From contig CACLPI010000002.1 of the NCBI GenBank assembly GCA_902608795.1, forward strand, positions 1-37,500: a DNA stretch of 37,500 bases. Reading direction: 5' to 3'. The notes below the pieces were generated by a model, which saw only the letters and a list, made by a program, of their open reading frames with translations, did not search any database and had not been told where the DNA came from. Numbering within the stretch: position 1 is the stretch's first letter; each line of letters begins with the position of its first letter. The position numbers and the translations under genes were made by a program. Below are positions 10,001 to 18,700 of the stretch, in pieces. This DNA comes from an uncultured Bacteroidota bacterium. Its GTDB lineage: Bacteria > Bacteroidota > Bacteroidia > Flavobacteriales > Flavobacteriaceae.

Positions 10001-10911
10001 TTTTCATAAAATTTATAATTTGTGTAATAATTTATATTAAGTGTTGACTCCGCAATAGGTTCAATCATATCATTAACTCTCAGACCATCTTCATACCCAA
10101 TAGAAAGAAAATATGAAATTTTATCCTCATATAAATTAAGATTTGTATCACTTTCAGCATTATAACCTTCATTTCCTGTAGCATAAAAAAGTATATAATC
10201 TTCAGTGTCAAAACTACCATCATCTTCTCCAAAAACTTTTATAGAATTTTCTGTTGGATCCAATGAAAAATTATGATGATTTTGCATAGGTAACATTTGA
10301 CCACCATGCCCAAAAATTTTGATTTTTTTTGGATCTATTGTCGCAGTGTTAACACCTAAACTTTCTAAAAAATTCTTATCTATTTTATGTATGCCATTTT
10401 CCTCAACGAAGAATTGGTACCATTCTCCGATTCTCATTACCGAAGGCTCAATAGAAGTAGCAACTGTTTTTAAATTTTTCGTGTATCTAAAAGAAATGTC
10501 AAAGCTTTCAATTTTTTTGTATTCACCATTTTGTATTATAATCGGAGAAAAGTCTAAGAATGAAAAAAGTTGATTTTTTGAGCTTGAGGTAATAAATCTC
10601 AGATTCAAATCATCTGAGAATTTAACATTTTTGAGACCAGAAAAGTTATTGATGTCAATTCTTGATGATTCAAGGTTTGTAATTAACACTGAATTTTTAT
10701 CAATAACACGATCTTCTTGCCATTGTTTAACCAATGTAAAATATTCCCCATGTGCATAATTACTGCTTAAATTCTTAGATTTTGGAACTATCAAAGATTT
10801 TTTATTTATGATATACTCCTCCTCCCCATCCCAATCAATTTCTATTTTCAACGTTTGGGCATGAATATTGAAATTGAATAAAATTAAACAGTAAAAAAGT
10901 ATAATTCTCAT
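7087..10911 (-). CDS. porU: T9SS C-terminal signal peptidase PorU (C25 gingipain-like)
   Basis: Cell-surface sortase/peptidase of the type IX secretion system that removes the C-terminal sorting domain of secreted substrates. The 1274-residue protein has a signal peptide (about 1-18), a long N-terminal region and a C25 cysteine-peptidase domain. Catalytic His775 lies in NYFGHGGEDG and Cys808 in VSVTCEF; the 33-residue spacing equals that of the gingipain catalytic pair. Beta-sandwich segments follow, then a C-terminal sorting-type domain (YPNPF, TISGSLVKT, KGVYIYKV) that PorU proteins keep. The ATG at 10909-10911 is used. A 16-bp tandem repeat with internal dyad symmetry lies 13-44 bp upstream. 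porU starts the minus-strand string and is divergent from gldJ, a neighbourhood known in Flavobacteriia. Confidence 0.95.
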   Translation of the reverse strand: MRIILFYCLILFNFNIHAQTLKIEIDWDGEEEYIINKKSLIVPKSKNLSSNYAHGEYFTLVKQWQEDRVIDKNSVLITNLESSRIDINNFSGLKNVKFSDDLNLRFITSSSKNQLFSFLDFSPIIIQNGEYKKIESFDISFRYTKNLKTVATSIEPSVMRIGEWYQFFVEENGIHKIDKNFLESLGVNTATIDPKKIKIFGHGGQMLPMQNHHNFSLDPTENSIKVFGEDDGSFDTEDYILFYATGNEGYNAESDTNLNLYEDKISYFLSIGYEDGLRVNDMIEPIAESTLNINYYTNYKFYENDQYNLAKIGRRWFGDRFDFENEKTFQFEIENLIIDRPVNLKITAAATSEISTSMSIELNGSQLSTMFFGSIGEPILATGDSYSSEINLNSSIADIKLTYNNNGNPASSAYIDYISIEAVSSLYFDDDQLIFYNSDLELQNNVVTYEISNAQSIYKIWNVSDISDISEISPDQTSNFSFKSIFSESNKFIAFNQENFYIPLIEDNSEIPNQNIKEDVFFNPQNEIEPIDYLIITRNDMLTEAERLASINREINGLNVKVVTLQKIYNEFSSGNQDISAIRNFIRYIYSNSSNNNSLKYLCLFGDASYDYKDRISNNTNIVPSWNSLNSFSLSSSYVSDDFYAMMDLDEGLMNNSDKLDIAVGRILADDNNRARDLVDKIETYYNQESFGDWRNKIIVISDDVDEPWENIIQSTSNSIADMITENKPFFNAKKILSDAYNQVNSSGGERYPDVKSEIVNGIKQGALVINYFGHGGEDGLARERIFDKIDAAEIKNNKYNCFVSVTCEFTKFDNPNRQTAGEFLYWNKTGGSIALITTTRQIFVSVGVNFNLTLENYLFSLNSNTYYSMAEALRLTKIDPSISNSNQRRLVFFIGDPAMKLAIAKPEIVITQINNIPIDEFDSNIRGLDLVNIKGKVNNQEGNPIDNYQGELTTTLYDKLIDRSTLGNDGTTDNSGIPIILDFTTLGEILFRGKSSIVDGEFEINFVVPKDVNVDLDYGKFSFYSKQTNGLEDKNGYNTTILIGGINDDAEEDNIGPEIELYMNDESFINGGITNENPNLIVKLFDENGINTSSGVGHDIIATIDSQQSSSYVLNNYYQANLDDFQNGTINFPLNNISSGTHVLRLKAWDVYNNSSEAEIEFNVYDENQNLVIENVLNYPNPFVDYTEFWFNHNSSTVLNVTIQIFTISGSLVKTIIGTTESAGNNSLSRDFYWDGRDDFGDKVAKGVYIYKVNVKAESTNATATKIEKLVIL

Positions 10912-10923
10912 ATGAATGGAACG

Positions 10924-10955
10924 ATTATTAGAAAATAATATTATTAGAAAATAAT
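10924..10955. repeat. Perfect 16-bp tandem repeat with internal dyad symmetry upstream of porU
   Basis: Two exact, directly adjacent copies (10924-10939 and 10940-10955) of ATTATTAGAAAATAAT. Each copy is itself an inverted repeat, ATTATT-AGAA-AATAAT. The block sits 13-44 bp upstream of the porU ATG in the 151-bp porU/gldJ divergent spacer. Repetition and symmetry are seen directly; a role as a paired operator is inference. The spacer is very AT-rich, so a chance or slippage origin is possible. Confidence 0.6.
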
Positions 10956-11026
10956 AATTAACTAAAATAATATAATAAATCAGATAATATGATCGTTAAC
11001 ATCTTAAATCAATGGATAATCAATGA

Positions 11027-11056
11027 TTGTATAATGAGTATTAATTATTATATTTG
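11027..11056 (+). promoter_or_regulatory. Candidate Bacteroidota-type promoter for gldJ
   Basis: TTG at 11027-11029, then 19 bases, then TATATTTG at 11049-11056. This matches the TTG-N(17-23)-TAnnTTTG form described for Bacteroidota primary-sigma promoters. Transcription would begin within a few bases of the first ATG of gldJ (11063), so the mRNA would be almost leaderless, or translation would begin at the second ATG (11087). Motif match only. Confidence 0.5.
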
Positions 11057-11062
11057 ATTAGC

Positions 11063-12760
11063 ATGAAGGAAAATAAAAGTTTACTTATGTTAAAAAAATT
11101 AAAATTTTATTCTACAAAACTATTTGTTTTATTGTTGCTTTTTTCTTTCGAAAGCTGCAATAAATCTCAGTATTCCTCAAACAAGAATATTTCATCAGCA
11201 ACTGGTTGGGCGATAAATTCAAAAAGAGGAGGTTTTCAATATAATACAAATTTCAGAGGTCAGGAAGCCCCTCCAAATATGGTCCTAATCGAAGGCGGCA
11301 CCTATACAAAAGGTAGGGTGCAAGATGACCCAATGAGGGATTGGAATAATACCCCGAATCAGCAGCATGTCCAATCATTTTACATGGATGTTACTGAAGT
11401 TACAAATATGATGTATCTTGAATATTTAGATTGGCTAAAAAGAAACTTTCCCCCTGAAAATCCAAATTTCAGGGATATTTACACCAATGCACTACCTGAC
11501 ACGCTTGTTTGGAGAAATAAACTTGGATACTCAGAGGACATGGTTAATAATTATCTGAGACATCCAGCTTATGGAGATTATCCTGTTGTTGGAGTAAGTT
11601 GGATTCAGGCTTATGAATATACCGAATGGAGATCAGATAGATACCAAGAGTTAATATTAGAAAGAGAAGGTTTTATCGTTAGAAATGCCAAAAATGACAG
11701 TGTAAATAGTGCAAGTACATTCAATATTGATACTTATGTTATTAACCCAAATGCATCATATGGTGGTAATCAAGAGATTCTCAGAGGTAAAAGAAGTAGA
11801 ACCCCTGACTCATTGTCACCTTCCTCGGCTAGTAGAGAATCAGGTTATATATCACCAAAATTTAGATTACCTACAGAGTCTGAATGGGAATATGCTGCAC
11901 TTGGTCTTGGTGAAGTAAGAGACTTTAACCTACTTCAGGGCAGAAAAAAATACCCATGGCAAGGACAATACACCAGAACAGGAAAAAGAAAAACCTTAGG
12001 CGATCAGTTAGCAAATTTTAAGGTCAGTGATGGAGATTATGGTGGTATCACTGGTTGGTCAGACGATGGGGCAGATATTACTAATCAAGTTGCATCGTAT
12101 GAAGCTAACGCATTTGGATTATATGATATGGCAGGTAACGTAGCCGAGTGGGTTGCTGATATTTACAGGCCTATAGTTGATGATGAATTTAATGATTTTA
12201 ATTACTACAGGGGAAATGATTATAAAAAATTTGCAATCGGTGAAGACGGTAAAGCTAAAGTTGCAACAGAACCTAAATATAAGACCCTTTCAAATGGTAA
12301 AAATATTGCGGTTGTTCTCCCTGGTGAGTTAGAAAAAACTAACCTTGAAGATTCCGATGTAAGATATAGGACACAATTTGATAGAAGTTATAATTTAAAT
12401 TTTAGGGATGGTGATTATTCATCTTCAAGAAACTACAGCGCTTCTGAAAGAAGATATAACAGAGCGGATAATGAAAATGGTGATACAAGATTAATGTACA
12501 AATCACCAAGTTATAAAGATGCAAATCCTAACAATGATGTATTTGATTATGATCCAGATGAAACCAAAACAACTTTAATCAACGACCAGACAAGAGTTTA
12601 CAAAGGTGGATCCTGGAAAGACAGGGCTTATTGGCTTGACCCTGCACAAAGAAGATTTTACCCTGAAGATCAGGCTACTGATTTTATAGGCTTTCGTTGT
12701 GCAATGTCAAATGTTGGACAAAGTAGGGACTTAAGTAAGAAAACAAGAAATAATAATTAA
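11063..12760 (+). CDS. gldJ: Gliding-motility/T9SS lipoprotein GldJ
   Basis: Outer-membrane lipoprotein required for gliding and T9SS function in Flavobacteriia; it belongs to the formylglycine-generating-enzyme (FGE-sulfatase) fold family but acts structurally. A hydrophobic segment precedes the lipobox FSFESC (Cys32 from this start). The FGE fold is seen as MVLIEGGTYTKG, FYMDVTEVTN, PVVGVSWIQAYEYTEWRS, RLPTESEWEYAA, DMAGNVAEWVAD and the C-terminal VYKGGSWKDRAYW to GFRCAM. A low-complexity Arg/Asn/Tyr/Ser insert (about 430-490) splits the fold. The frame opens at a TTG at 11054, which falls inside a candidate -7 box, so the ATG at 11063 is used. The next in-frame ATG at 11087 is a serious alternative and still leaves a full signal peptide. 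The gene is divergent from porU and followed by a strong terminator. Confidence 0.93.
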   Translation: MKENKSLLMLKKLKFYSTKLFVLLLLFSFESCNKSQYSSNKNISSATGWAINSKRGGFQYNTNFRGQEAPPNMVLIEGGTYTKGRVQDDPMRDWNNTPNQQHVQSFYMDVTEVTNMMYLEYLDWLKRNFPPENPNFRDIYTNALPDTLVWRNKLGYSEDMVNNYLRHPAYGDYPVVGVSWIQAYEYTEWRSDRYQELILEREGFIVRNAKNDSVNSASTFNIDTYVINPNASYGGNQEILRGKRSRTPDSLSPSSASRESGYISPKFRLPTESEWEYAALGLGEVRDFNLLQGRKKYPWQGQYTRTGKRKTLGDQLANFKVSDGDYGGITGWSDDGADITNQVASYEANAFGLYDMAGNVAEWVADIYRPIVDDEFNDFNYYRGNDYKKFAIGEDGKAKVATEPKYKTLSNGKNIAVVLPGELEKTNLEDSDVRYRTQFDRSYNLNFRDGDYSSSRNYSASERRYNRADNENGDTRLMYKSPSYKDANPNNDVFDYDPDETKTTLINDQTRVYKGGSWKDRAYWLDPAQRRFYPEDQATDFIGFRCAMSNVGQSRDLSKKTRNNN

Positions 12761-12785
12761 AAGGGATTTAAAAATTTTCTTTATT

Positions 12786-12818
12786 AGACTCTAAATATTT
12801 GTTTAGGGTCTTTTTTTT
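12786..12818 (+). terminator. Rho-independent terminator after gldJ
   Basis: AGACTCTAAA (12786-12795) pairs with TTTAGGGTCT (12802-12811) around a 6-base loop, with one G-U pair, followed by eight T (12811-12818). It separates gldJ from murF, whose ATG is 12 bp further on. Confidence 0.85.
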
Positions 12819-12829
12819 AATTTTATATT

Positions 12830-14113
12830 ATGCTAATCGAGAAAATTTATAAAAAATTTGTTGATAGTAGTGGAGTCATTACGGATTCCAGAGAAATTCA
12901 AAGTGGTTGTATGTTTTTTTCCCTAAGGGGTCCAAAATTTAACGGAAATGAATTTGCAAAATTAGCAGTCCAAAAAGGAGCTTTATATGCTGTTGTAGAT
13001 GAAAAAAAATATTTTCGAGAAAACAAAAACTATATCTATGTTGAAGACTGTCTGGATACTTTACAAAAACTTGCAAATTTTCATAGGAAGAAATTGAAAG
13101 CTAAAATAATTGGAATCACTGGAAGTAATGGTAAAACTACAAGTAAGGAACTAATCAACTCAGTTTTAAAAACAAATTTTAAAACTTACTGCTCAAGGGG
13201 AAATCTTAATAATCATATAGGTGTTCCGTTATCTTTACTGAAAATTTCAAATGAAACAGAATTTGCAATTATTGAGATGGGGGCAAATCATGTAGGTGAA
13301 ATAAAATTGCTTTCAAAAATAGCTGAACCAAACTACGGATATATTACAAATTTTGGAAAAGCACATCTTGAAGGATTTGGTAGTGAAGAAGGTGTAATAA
13401 AGGGGAAAAGTGAATTATATGATTATGTAATTAGCAATTCTGGTTTTATTTTTTATAATTCAGATGATGAAAAACAAAAAACAATTTTATCCAAATACAA
13501 AAATAAATTTGGATTCGGAAAAAAAGAAGCTGACATTACATATAACATAATTTCAGAGGTCCCAAATATAATTTTGAATGTAAAAAATATCAATATAGAA
13601 AGTACGCTTTTTGGGAGTTATAACATACAAAATATTATCTCAGCAGTTTCGATTGGTTCTTACTTTGGAATTAGTATAGAAAAAATTAAGGATGGTATAT
13701 CTAACTATATTTCATCTAACAACAGGTCGCAAATAGTCAAAAAAAGTAGTAATAAAATAGTTCTTGATGCTTATAATGCAAACCCTACAAGTATGTCTTT
13801 GGCTATTAAATCATTTGATAAATCTGATTTGAAAAATAAGATTCTAATTTTGGGAGACATGCATGAACTTGGCAAAGAAGAAAATAAATTTCATCAAGAA
13901 ATTGTAGACTATTGCGAAAGTTTAGTAATTGATAAAGTTTTTTTGATTGGAGAAATTTTTTCAAAAACAAGTTTTACAGAAAAATTTATAAGTTGTAAAA
14001 ATTATAAAGAATTACTAACTAACAAAGATTTCAGTAATGTTGTTAATTCAAATATTTTAATAAAAGGTTCTAGAGGAATACAGCTTGAAAAAATTGTTAG
14101 TTTCATCTCTTGA
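12830..14113 (+). CDS. murF: UDP-N-acetylmuramoyl-tripeptide--D-alanyl-D-alanine ligase
   Basis: Cytoplasmic ATP-dependent Mur ligase that adds D-Ala-D-Ala to UDP-MurNAc-tripeptide, completing the peptidoglycan pentapeptide. The 427 residues show the three-domain plan. The N-terminal UDP-binding domain has DSREIQSGCMFFSLRG. The central ATPase domain has the P-loop GITGSNGKTT (95-104) and IIEMGANHVGEI. The C-terminal domain has LDAYNANPTSM, where the AYNANP form marks MurF rather than MurC, D or E, and LILGDMHELG. Length is typical. It is preceded by the gldJ terminator. Its stop (14111-14113) directly abuts the stop of convergent yjbQ, and its own terminator hairpin lies inside the yjbQ coding region. 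The gldJ-murF adjacency is probably ancestral in this group. Confidence 0.95.
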   Translation: MLIEKIYKKFVDSSGVITDSREIQSGCMFFSLRGPKFNGNEFAKLAVQKGALYAVVDEKKYFRENKNYIYVEDCLDTLQKLANFHRKKLKAKIIGITGSNGKTTSKELINSVLKTNFKTYCSRGNLNNHIGVPLSLLKISNETEFAIIEMGANHVGEIKLLSKIAEPNYGYITNFGKAHLEGFGSEEGVIKGKSELYDYVISNSGFIFYNSDDEKQKTILSKYKNKFGFGKKEADITYNIISEVPNIILNVKNINIESTLFGSYNIQNIISAVSIGSYFGISIEKIKDGISNYISSNNRSQIVKKSSNKIVLDAYNANPTSMSLAIKSFDKSDLKNKILILGDMHELGKEENKFHQEIVDYCESLVIDKVFLIGEIFSKTSFTEKFISCKNYKELLTNKDFSNVVNSNILIKGSRGIQLEKIVSFIS

Positions 14114-14150
14114 CTAATTACCCGTTAGGGTAATAATTAGTTTTCTTTTT
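14113..14150 (+). terminator. murF terminator, embedded in the 3' end of yjbQ
   Basis: CTAATTACCC pairs with GGGTAATAATTAG around GTTA, with one bulged T, followed by TTTTCTTTTT. The hairpin begins at the murF stop and lies within the last codons of the convergent yjbQ gene, so the same bases serve as coding sequence and as terminator. Confidence 0.65.
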
Positions 14151-14521
14151 GAAGCATCATTTCTATGTTCACACAGATATATTCCTTGCCAAGTTCCTAG
14201 TTGAGGTATACCATTTTTCACAGGGAAATTTACAGATGAGCCAAGCAAACTACTTTTTATATGTGAAGTCATATCATCAGATCCCTCAAGTGTGTGTTTA
14301 AAATAATTCCCATCCTCCGGAACCATTATATTAAAATGCGTTTCAAAATCCTCTCTAACAAATGGATCAGCATTTTCATTTATCGTTAAGCTCGCTGAGG
14401 TGTGTTTAATAAATACATTGACAATTCCTGACATTACCGGTAATTCATTTACAATAAGATTAGTTATAATATGAAAACCTCTTTTGTACGGACCTATAAT
14501 AATTTCTTTTTGAAAAGTCAT
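14114..14521 (-). CDS. yjbQ: YjbQ/UPF0047 family protein
   Basis: Small soluble protein of the UPF0047 (YjbQ) family. The full family core is present: GFHIITN, HTSASLTINENADP (with conserved His, Asn and Asp), GSDDMTSHIKSSLLGSSVNFPV and GTWQGIYLCEHR. Family members have been linked to weak thiamine-phosphate synthase activity, but the physiological role is unsettled. The frame extends to a TTG at 14578, but the ATG at 14519-14521 gives MTFQKEIIIGPYKRGFH, the usual N-terminus, and a normal length of 135 residues. It is convergent with murF with zero spacing and divergent from the RND operon. A complete TTG-N22-TAAATTTG promoter lies upstream on its strand (14633 to 14601), inside and beside the 18-bp palindrome. 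Confidence 0.9.
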   Translation of the reverse strand: MTFQKEIIIGPYKRGFHIITNLIVNELPVMSGIVNVFIKHTSASLTINENADPFVREDFETHFNIMVPEDGNYFKHTLEGSDDMTSHIKSSLLGSSVNFPVKNGIPQLGTWQGIYLCEHRNDASKRKLIITLTGN

Positions 14522-14590
14522 ATTGCTAAGTAAATCAAAATTTAAGTAATAATTAACAATAGGAAAAAGAAAATACAAAGCATTTGGTAC

Positions 14591-14608
14591 TAAATTTGTA
14601 CAAATTTA
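14591..14608. promoter_or_regulatory. 18-bp perfect palindrome holding -7 boxes on both strands
   Basis: TAAATTTGTACAAATTTA reads identically on both strands. Each strand therefore carries TAAATTTG, an exact TAnnTTTG-type -7 element. On the minus strand a TTG lies 22 bp upstream (14631-14633), giving a full candidate promoter for yjbQ. On the plus strand no TTG sits at the right distance. The site ends 3 bp before the ATG of the RND adaptor gene at 14612. Palindrome and boxes are seen directly; function as an operator is inference. Confidence 0.6.
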
Positions 14609-14611
14609 AGC

Positions 14612-15730
14612 ATGAGAAAATCTTTAGTTTCAATTGGGTTTGGTTTATTATTATTAATTATAGGAATTTTCATTTCTAATCTAATAGTTGATTTAAATAA
14701 ATCTGAGCCAACCTACAATAACAATTCACTAACATCAGTATACATTGAAGTAGTTAAAAATGGTTCAAACAAAATAGAAATTGAAAGAAACGGCAAATTG
14801 CAGTCTTCAAACAGAATAAGCATAATAAGTGAAGTTCAAGGAATAAAGAAAAAAAGCAGAAACAAAAGTTTTAAGGAGGGAGAAAGATTTAACAAGGGTG
14901 AAACGATAATTGAAATTAATTCAGAAGAATTTAACTCAAAAGTAAAACAATCAAGAAGCGAATTAAAAAACTTAATTGCATCCGTTTTACCAGACATCAA
15001 AATTGATTATACTGAAAATTTCAATAAATGGAAAAACTATTTTGATAATTTTTCGGTTGAAAAACCAATTTCAAAAATTCCTGAATCTGCAAGTGAAAAA
15101 GAAAATTTGTTTTTAGTAGGCAGAGGCATAGAATCTACATACTATAAAGTGAGAAATTTAGAAGAGAGGTTATCAAAATATGATATAAAAGCCCCTTTTA
15201 GTGGAATTCTAGTAAAAGGTAATATTTCTGAGGGAGCATATATCGTCCCAAATCAAATATTAGGTGAATTCATAGACCCAAACAACTTTGAAGTTGGTAT
15301 TAATATTCCTGTAAATTTCTTGCAAAAAATTAAATTAAATCAAAGTGTTTCAATTATTTCTGAGGATATTAAAGATAATGTATTGGGTAAAATCAAAAGA
15401 ATTAACCGAAAAGTTGATGAAATGACACAAACTGTTAAGATATACATAGAGTTCAATAACAGAAACTTGTTTGAAGGTAAGTTTGTTGAGGTTAAAGTTC
15501 CATTAGGAGTAATTCCTAACAGTCAACTAATTTCCAGATCATTATTGATAAATGACAGGTATGTTTTTATTGCAAATAAAGACGATAAAATATCAAAAGT
15601 AAATGTTCAACCAATATTCTATAATAAAGAAAATGTTATAGTTACAGGTCTTGAAGATGGTACTAGATTGATTACATCCAATGTTAGTGGCATTTACGAA
15701 GGAATGAAAATTAAAGTTGTTCAAAGGTGA
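14612..15730 (+). CDS. RND efflux periplasmic adaptor (membrane fusion protein)
   Basis: Periplasmic adaptor of a tripartite RND efflux pump, joining the inner-membrane pump and the TolC-like channel encoded next. The 372-residue protein has one N-terminal membrane anchor (about 8-28) rather than a lipobox. A split lipoyl/barrel-sandwich region follows: ISEVQGIKKKSRNKSFKEG before the coiled-coil hairpin, and YDIKAPFSGILVKGNISEGAYI after it. Next come a beta-barrel domain (about 215-300) and a membrane-proximal domain. The hairpin between the lipoyl halves is short and broken by prolines. The ATG lies 3 bp after an 18-bp palindrome that may control the operon. The stop overlaps the GTG of the pump gene by 4 nt. 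Substrate not identifiable. Confidence 0.87.
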   Translation: MRKSLVSIGFGLLLLIIGIFISNLIVDLNKSEPTYNNNSLTSVYIEVVKNGSNKIEIERNGKLQSSNRISIISEVQGIKKKSRNKSFKEGERFNKGETIIEINSEEFNSKVKQSRSELKNLIASVLPDIKIDYTENFNKWKNYFDNFSVEKPISKIPESASEKENLFLVGRGIESTYYKVRNLEERLSKYDIKAPFSGILVKGNISEGAYIVPNQILGEFIDPNNFEVGINIPVNFLQKIKLNQSVSIISEDIKDNVLGKIKRINRKVDEMTQTVKIYIEFNNRNLFEGKFVEVKVPLGVIPNSQLISRSLLINDRYVFIANKDDKISKVNVQPIFYNKENVIVTGLEDGTRLITSNVSGIYEGMKIKVVQR

Positions 15731-18700
15731 GAGGAATTATTAAATATTTTGTAAATCACAAAATCCCCGTTAATATTTTAATCATTTTCTTTATTGTATT
15801 TGGTATTGCTGGTACCCTAGCCTTAAAATCATCCTTTTTTCCATTAATTAAACCGAAATATATTTCGATAAATTTTGCTCTTCCTGGTGGCTCTCCAAGT
15901 GAGATTGAAGAAGGAGTAGTTTTAAAAATTGAAGATAATCTTGAGGGTATCGCTGGGATTGAACGGGTTACGTCAACATCTAGAGAAAACTCAGGAAGTA
16001 TATTAATCGAAACCAATACCGATTACGAAATTGACGCAATAATATTAGAAGTAAAAAATGCAGTTGATAAGGTTTCTTCTTTTCCGATTGACCTAGAACC
16101 AGTAATAGTGTCAAAAATTGAAGAGCAAGAGGCCACTGTAATATTTTCGCTAACAGGTAACAATATTGACTTACTATCCTTAAAAAATATTTCAAAGAAA
16201 ATTGAAAATGATTTAAGGGATATTGATGGAATATCAAAAATAAAAGTATCCGGATTTCCTGATGAGGAAATCGAAATTGCTATAAATGATAAAAAACTGA
16301 TTGAATATGAATTGACATTTGCAGATATTTCAAAAGCGGTAAAAAGTTCCAATATCCTTATCAGCGGCGGAAACATTAAAACAAGTGACGAAGAATATTT
16401 AATAAGGTCTAATAACAAGAATTACTATGCTAATGAACTGAATGAAATAGTCATAAAAAATAACAATGAGGGAGGAATTATTAGGCTTGGTGATATTGCA
16501 GTGATTAGAGATCAGTTTTCTGAAACATCAAATTCTAGTTTTGTTGACCTAAAATCTGCAGTTATCATTTCTGTTTCAAGTACAAACAGTGAAGATTTAT
16601 TAGACTCTGCAAAAAAAATAAATCTATTCATAGATGATTTTAATGAGAAAAATAATAATCTAAAAATTACTTTATTAAGAGATTATTCAATTGTACTAAA
16701 GCAAAGAACTAATTTACTTCTAGAGAATGGGGGAATAGGAATTTTATTGGTATTAATATTATTATCAATTTTTTTAAATATCAGACTTGCGTTTTGGGTA
16801 GCATTCAGTATTCCTATTTCATTTTTAGGAATGCTAATATTCGCAGAACAATTTGACATTACGATAAATTTAATGTCTCTATTTGGAATGATAGTAGTAA
16901 TTGGGATTTTGGTTGATGACGGGATTGTTATAGCAGAAAATATTTATAGACATTACGAAAAGGGTAAATCAGCTAAACAAGCGGCAGTTGATGGAACACT
17001 AGAAGTATTACCTGCAATTGTTTCTGCAATTGTAACTACAATCATTGCATTTTCAACATTACTATTACTTGACGGTGATGTTGGTAATTACTTTGGGGAA
17101 GTTGCAATGATTGTAATACTAACACTTTTAATTTCATTAATAGAAGCACTTCTTTTATTACCCGCTCATTTGGCAAACTCCAAGGCATTGAAGGATAGTA
17201 ATAAAAATAAAGATTCTAATGCTTTTGATTTCTTTGCATTTATGAGAAAAATTAACCAAAGAGGTTATAAAATAATGAATTGGTTAAGAGATATTATCTA
17301 TACTCCATCATTAAGATTCTCATTAAAGTATAGATTCTTTAGCTTGTCTGGGTTTATTGTTGCATTGATGCTTACTATTAGTTCTGTTCGGGGTGGAATT
17401 ATAGGACTAGACTTTTTCCCAACAATTGCCAGTGATATCGTTACAGTTGACTTAAAAATGCCTTACGGAACTAATGAAAAAAAGACCGACTCGATAATTT
17501 CTTATGTTGAAAGTAAAGTTATCGAGGCAGGTAATGAGCTAGAAGGCATTTATATGAAAGATGACGAAAGAAAACTTATTGAATATATAAATAAAAATAT
17601 AGGCTTATCCGCTGATAATATGTCAATGATAGTAGGCTTTGGAGATGTTGGTGGCTCTTCTACTGCATCACTTGAAGTTTATATGTTAGATAGTGAGAAA
17701 AGACCACAATCTCTTAGAGCATCATTATTAGCAAAATTAATTAGAGAAAAAGTAGGAGAAATTGTAGGTGCTGAAAAGTTCATTGTTAATGATGCTGCAA
17801 ATTTTGGAGGAAGCCCGGTCTCGATTTCTATTATGAGTAACAATGTTTCTGAACTAAAAAGTGCAAAAACTGAACTTGTTGAAAGTCTTAAAAGTAATCC
17901 AAGCCTAACAGATGTTTCTCACAATGACCCTGAGGGAACCCAAGAAATTAATATTAAACTCAAAGAAGATGCAAATCAAGTTGGTTTAAGCTTAATTAAT
18001 GTAATGAGTCAGGTCAGATCTGCATTTTTTGGAAATGAGGTTCAAAGACTTCAAAGAGGAGAAGACGAAGTAAAAATTTGGATAAGATTTGATAAGGTTT
18101 CTAGATCATCTATAATGACACTTGATGACATGAAAATAATTACTCCAGCCGGAACTAGAATTCCACTTAGAGAAATTGCAAGCTATGAGATAAAAAGAGG
18201 TGATATTGCAATTAACCATCTAGATGGTAAAAGAGAAATTCAGATTAATGCTAATTTAAGTGATCCAAATATTAGCGCTGCCGACATTGTTTTTGAATTA
18301 CAAAGTAATTTAATCCCTGAAATCAAAAATAAATTTTCATCATTAGATGTTTCCTTTGAAGGTCAATACAGAGAAGCTAATAAAACAATCAAATCGGCCT
18401 ACACAGTATTTCCTCTAGCATTATTTTTGATTTTCACTGTTATCGGTTTTACTTTTAGAACATACAGCCAACCATTTTTACTTTTGATGCTAATTCCATT
18501 TAGTTTAACAACAGTTGCATGGGGCCACTTATTTCATAATTTTCCAGTGAATGTTATATCTCTACTAGGAATAATTGCCCTTATTGGAATATTGGTTAAT
18601 GATGGGCTTGTTTTTATCTCAAAGTTTAACTCAAATTTAAAAGAAGGAATGGGTTTTGACGAATCTCTTTACATTGCGGGAAGGGAAAGATTTAGAGCAA

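Noticed and set aside
11054-11062. TTG at 11054 as the gldJ start
   Set aside because: The codon lies inside the candidate -7 promoter box, and an ATG follows nine bases later.
16023-16418. 131-codon open frame on the minus strand inside the RND pump gene
   Set aside because: It is fully antisense to a strongly conserved gene, and its residues are the hydrophobic shadow of that gene's codon pattern; no own motifs or start context.
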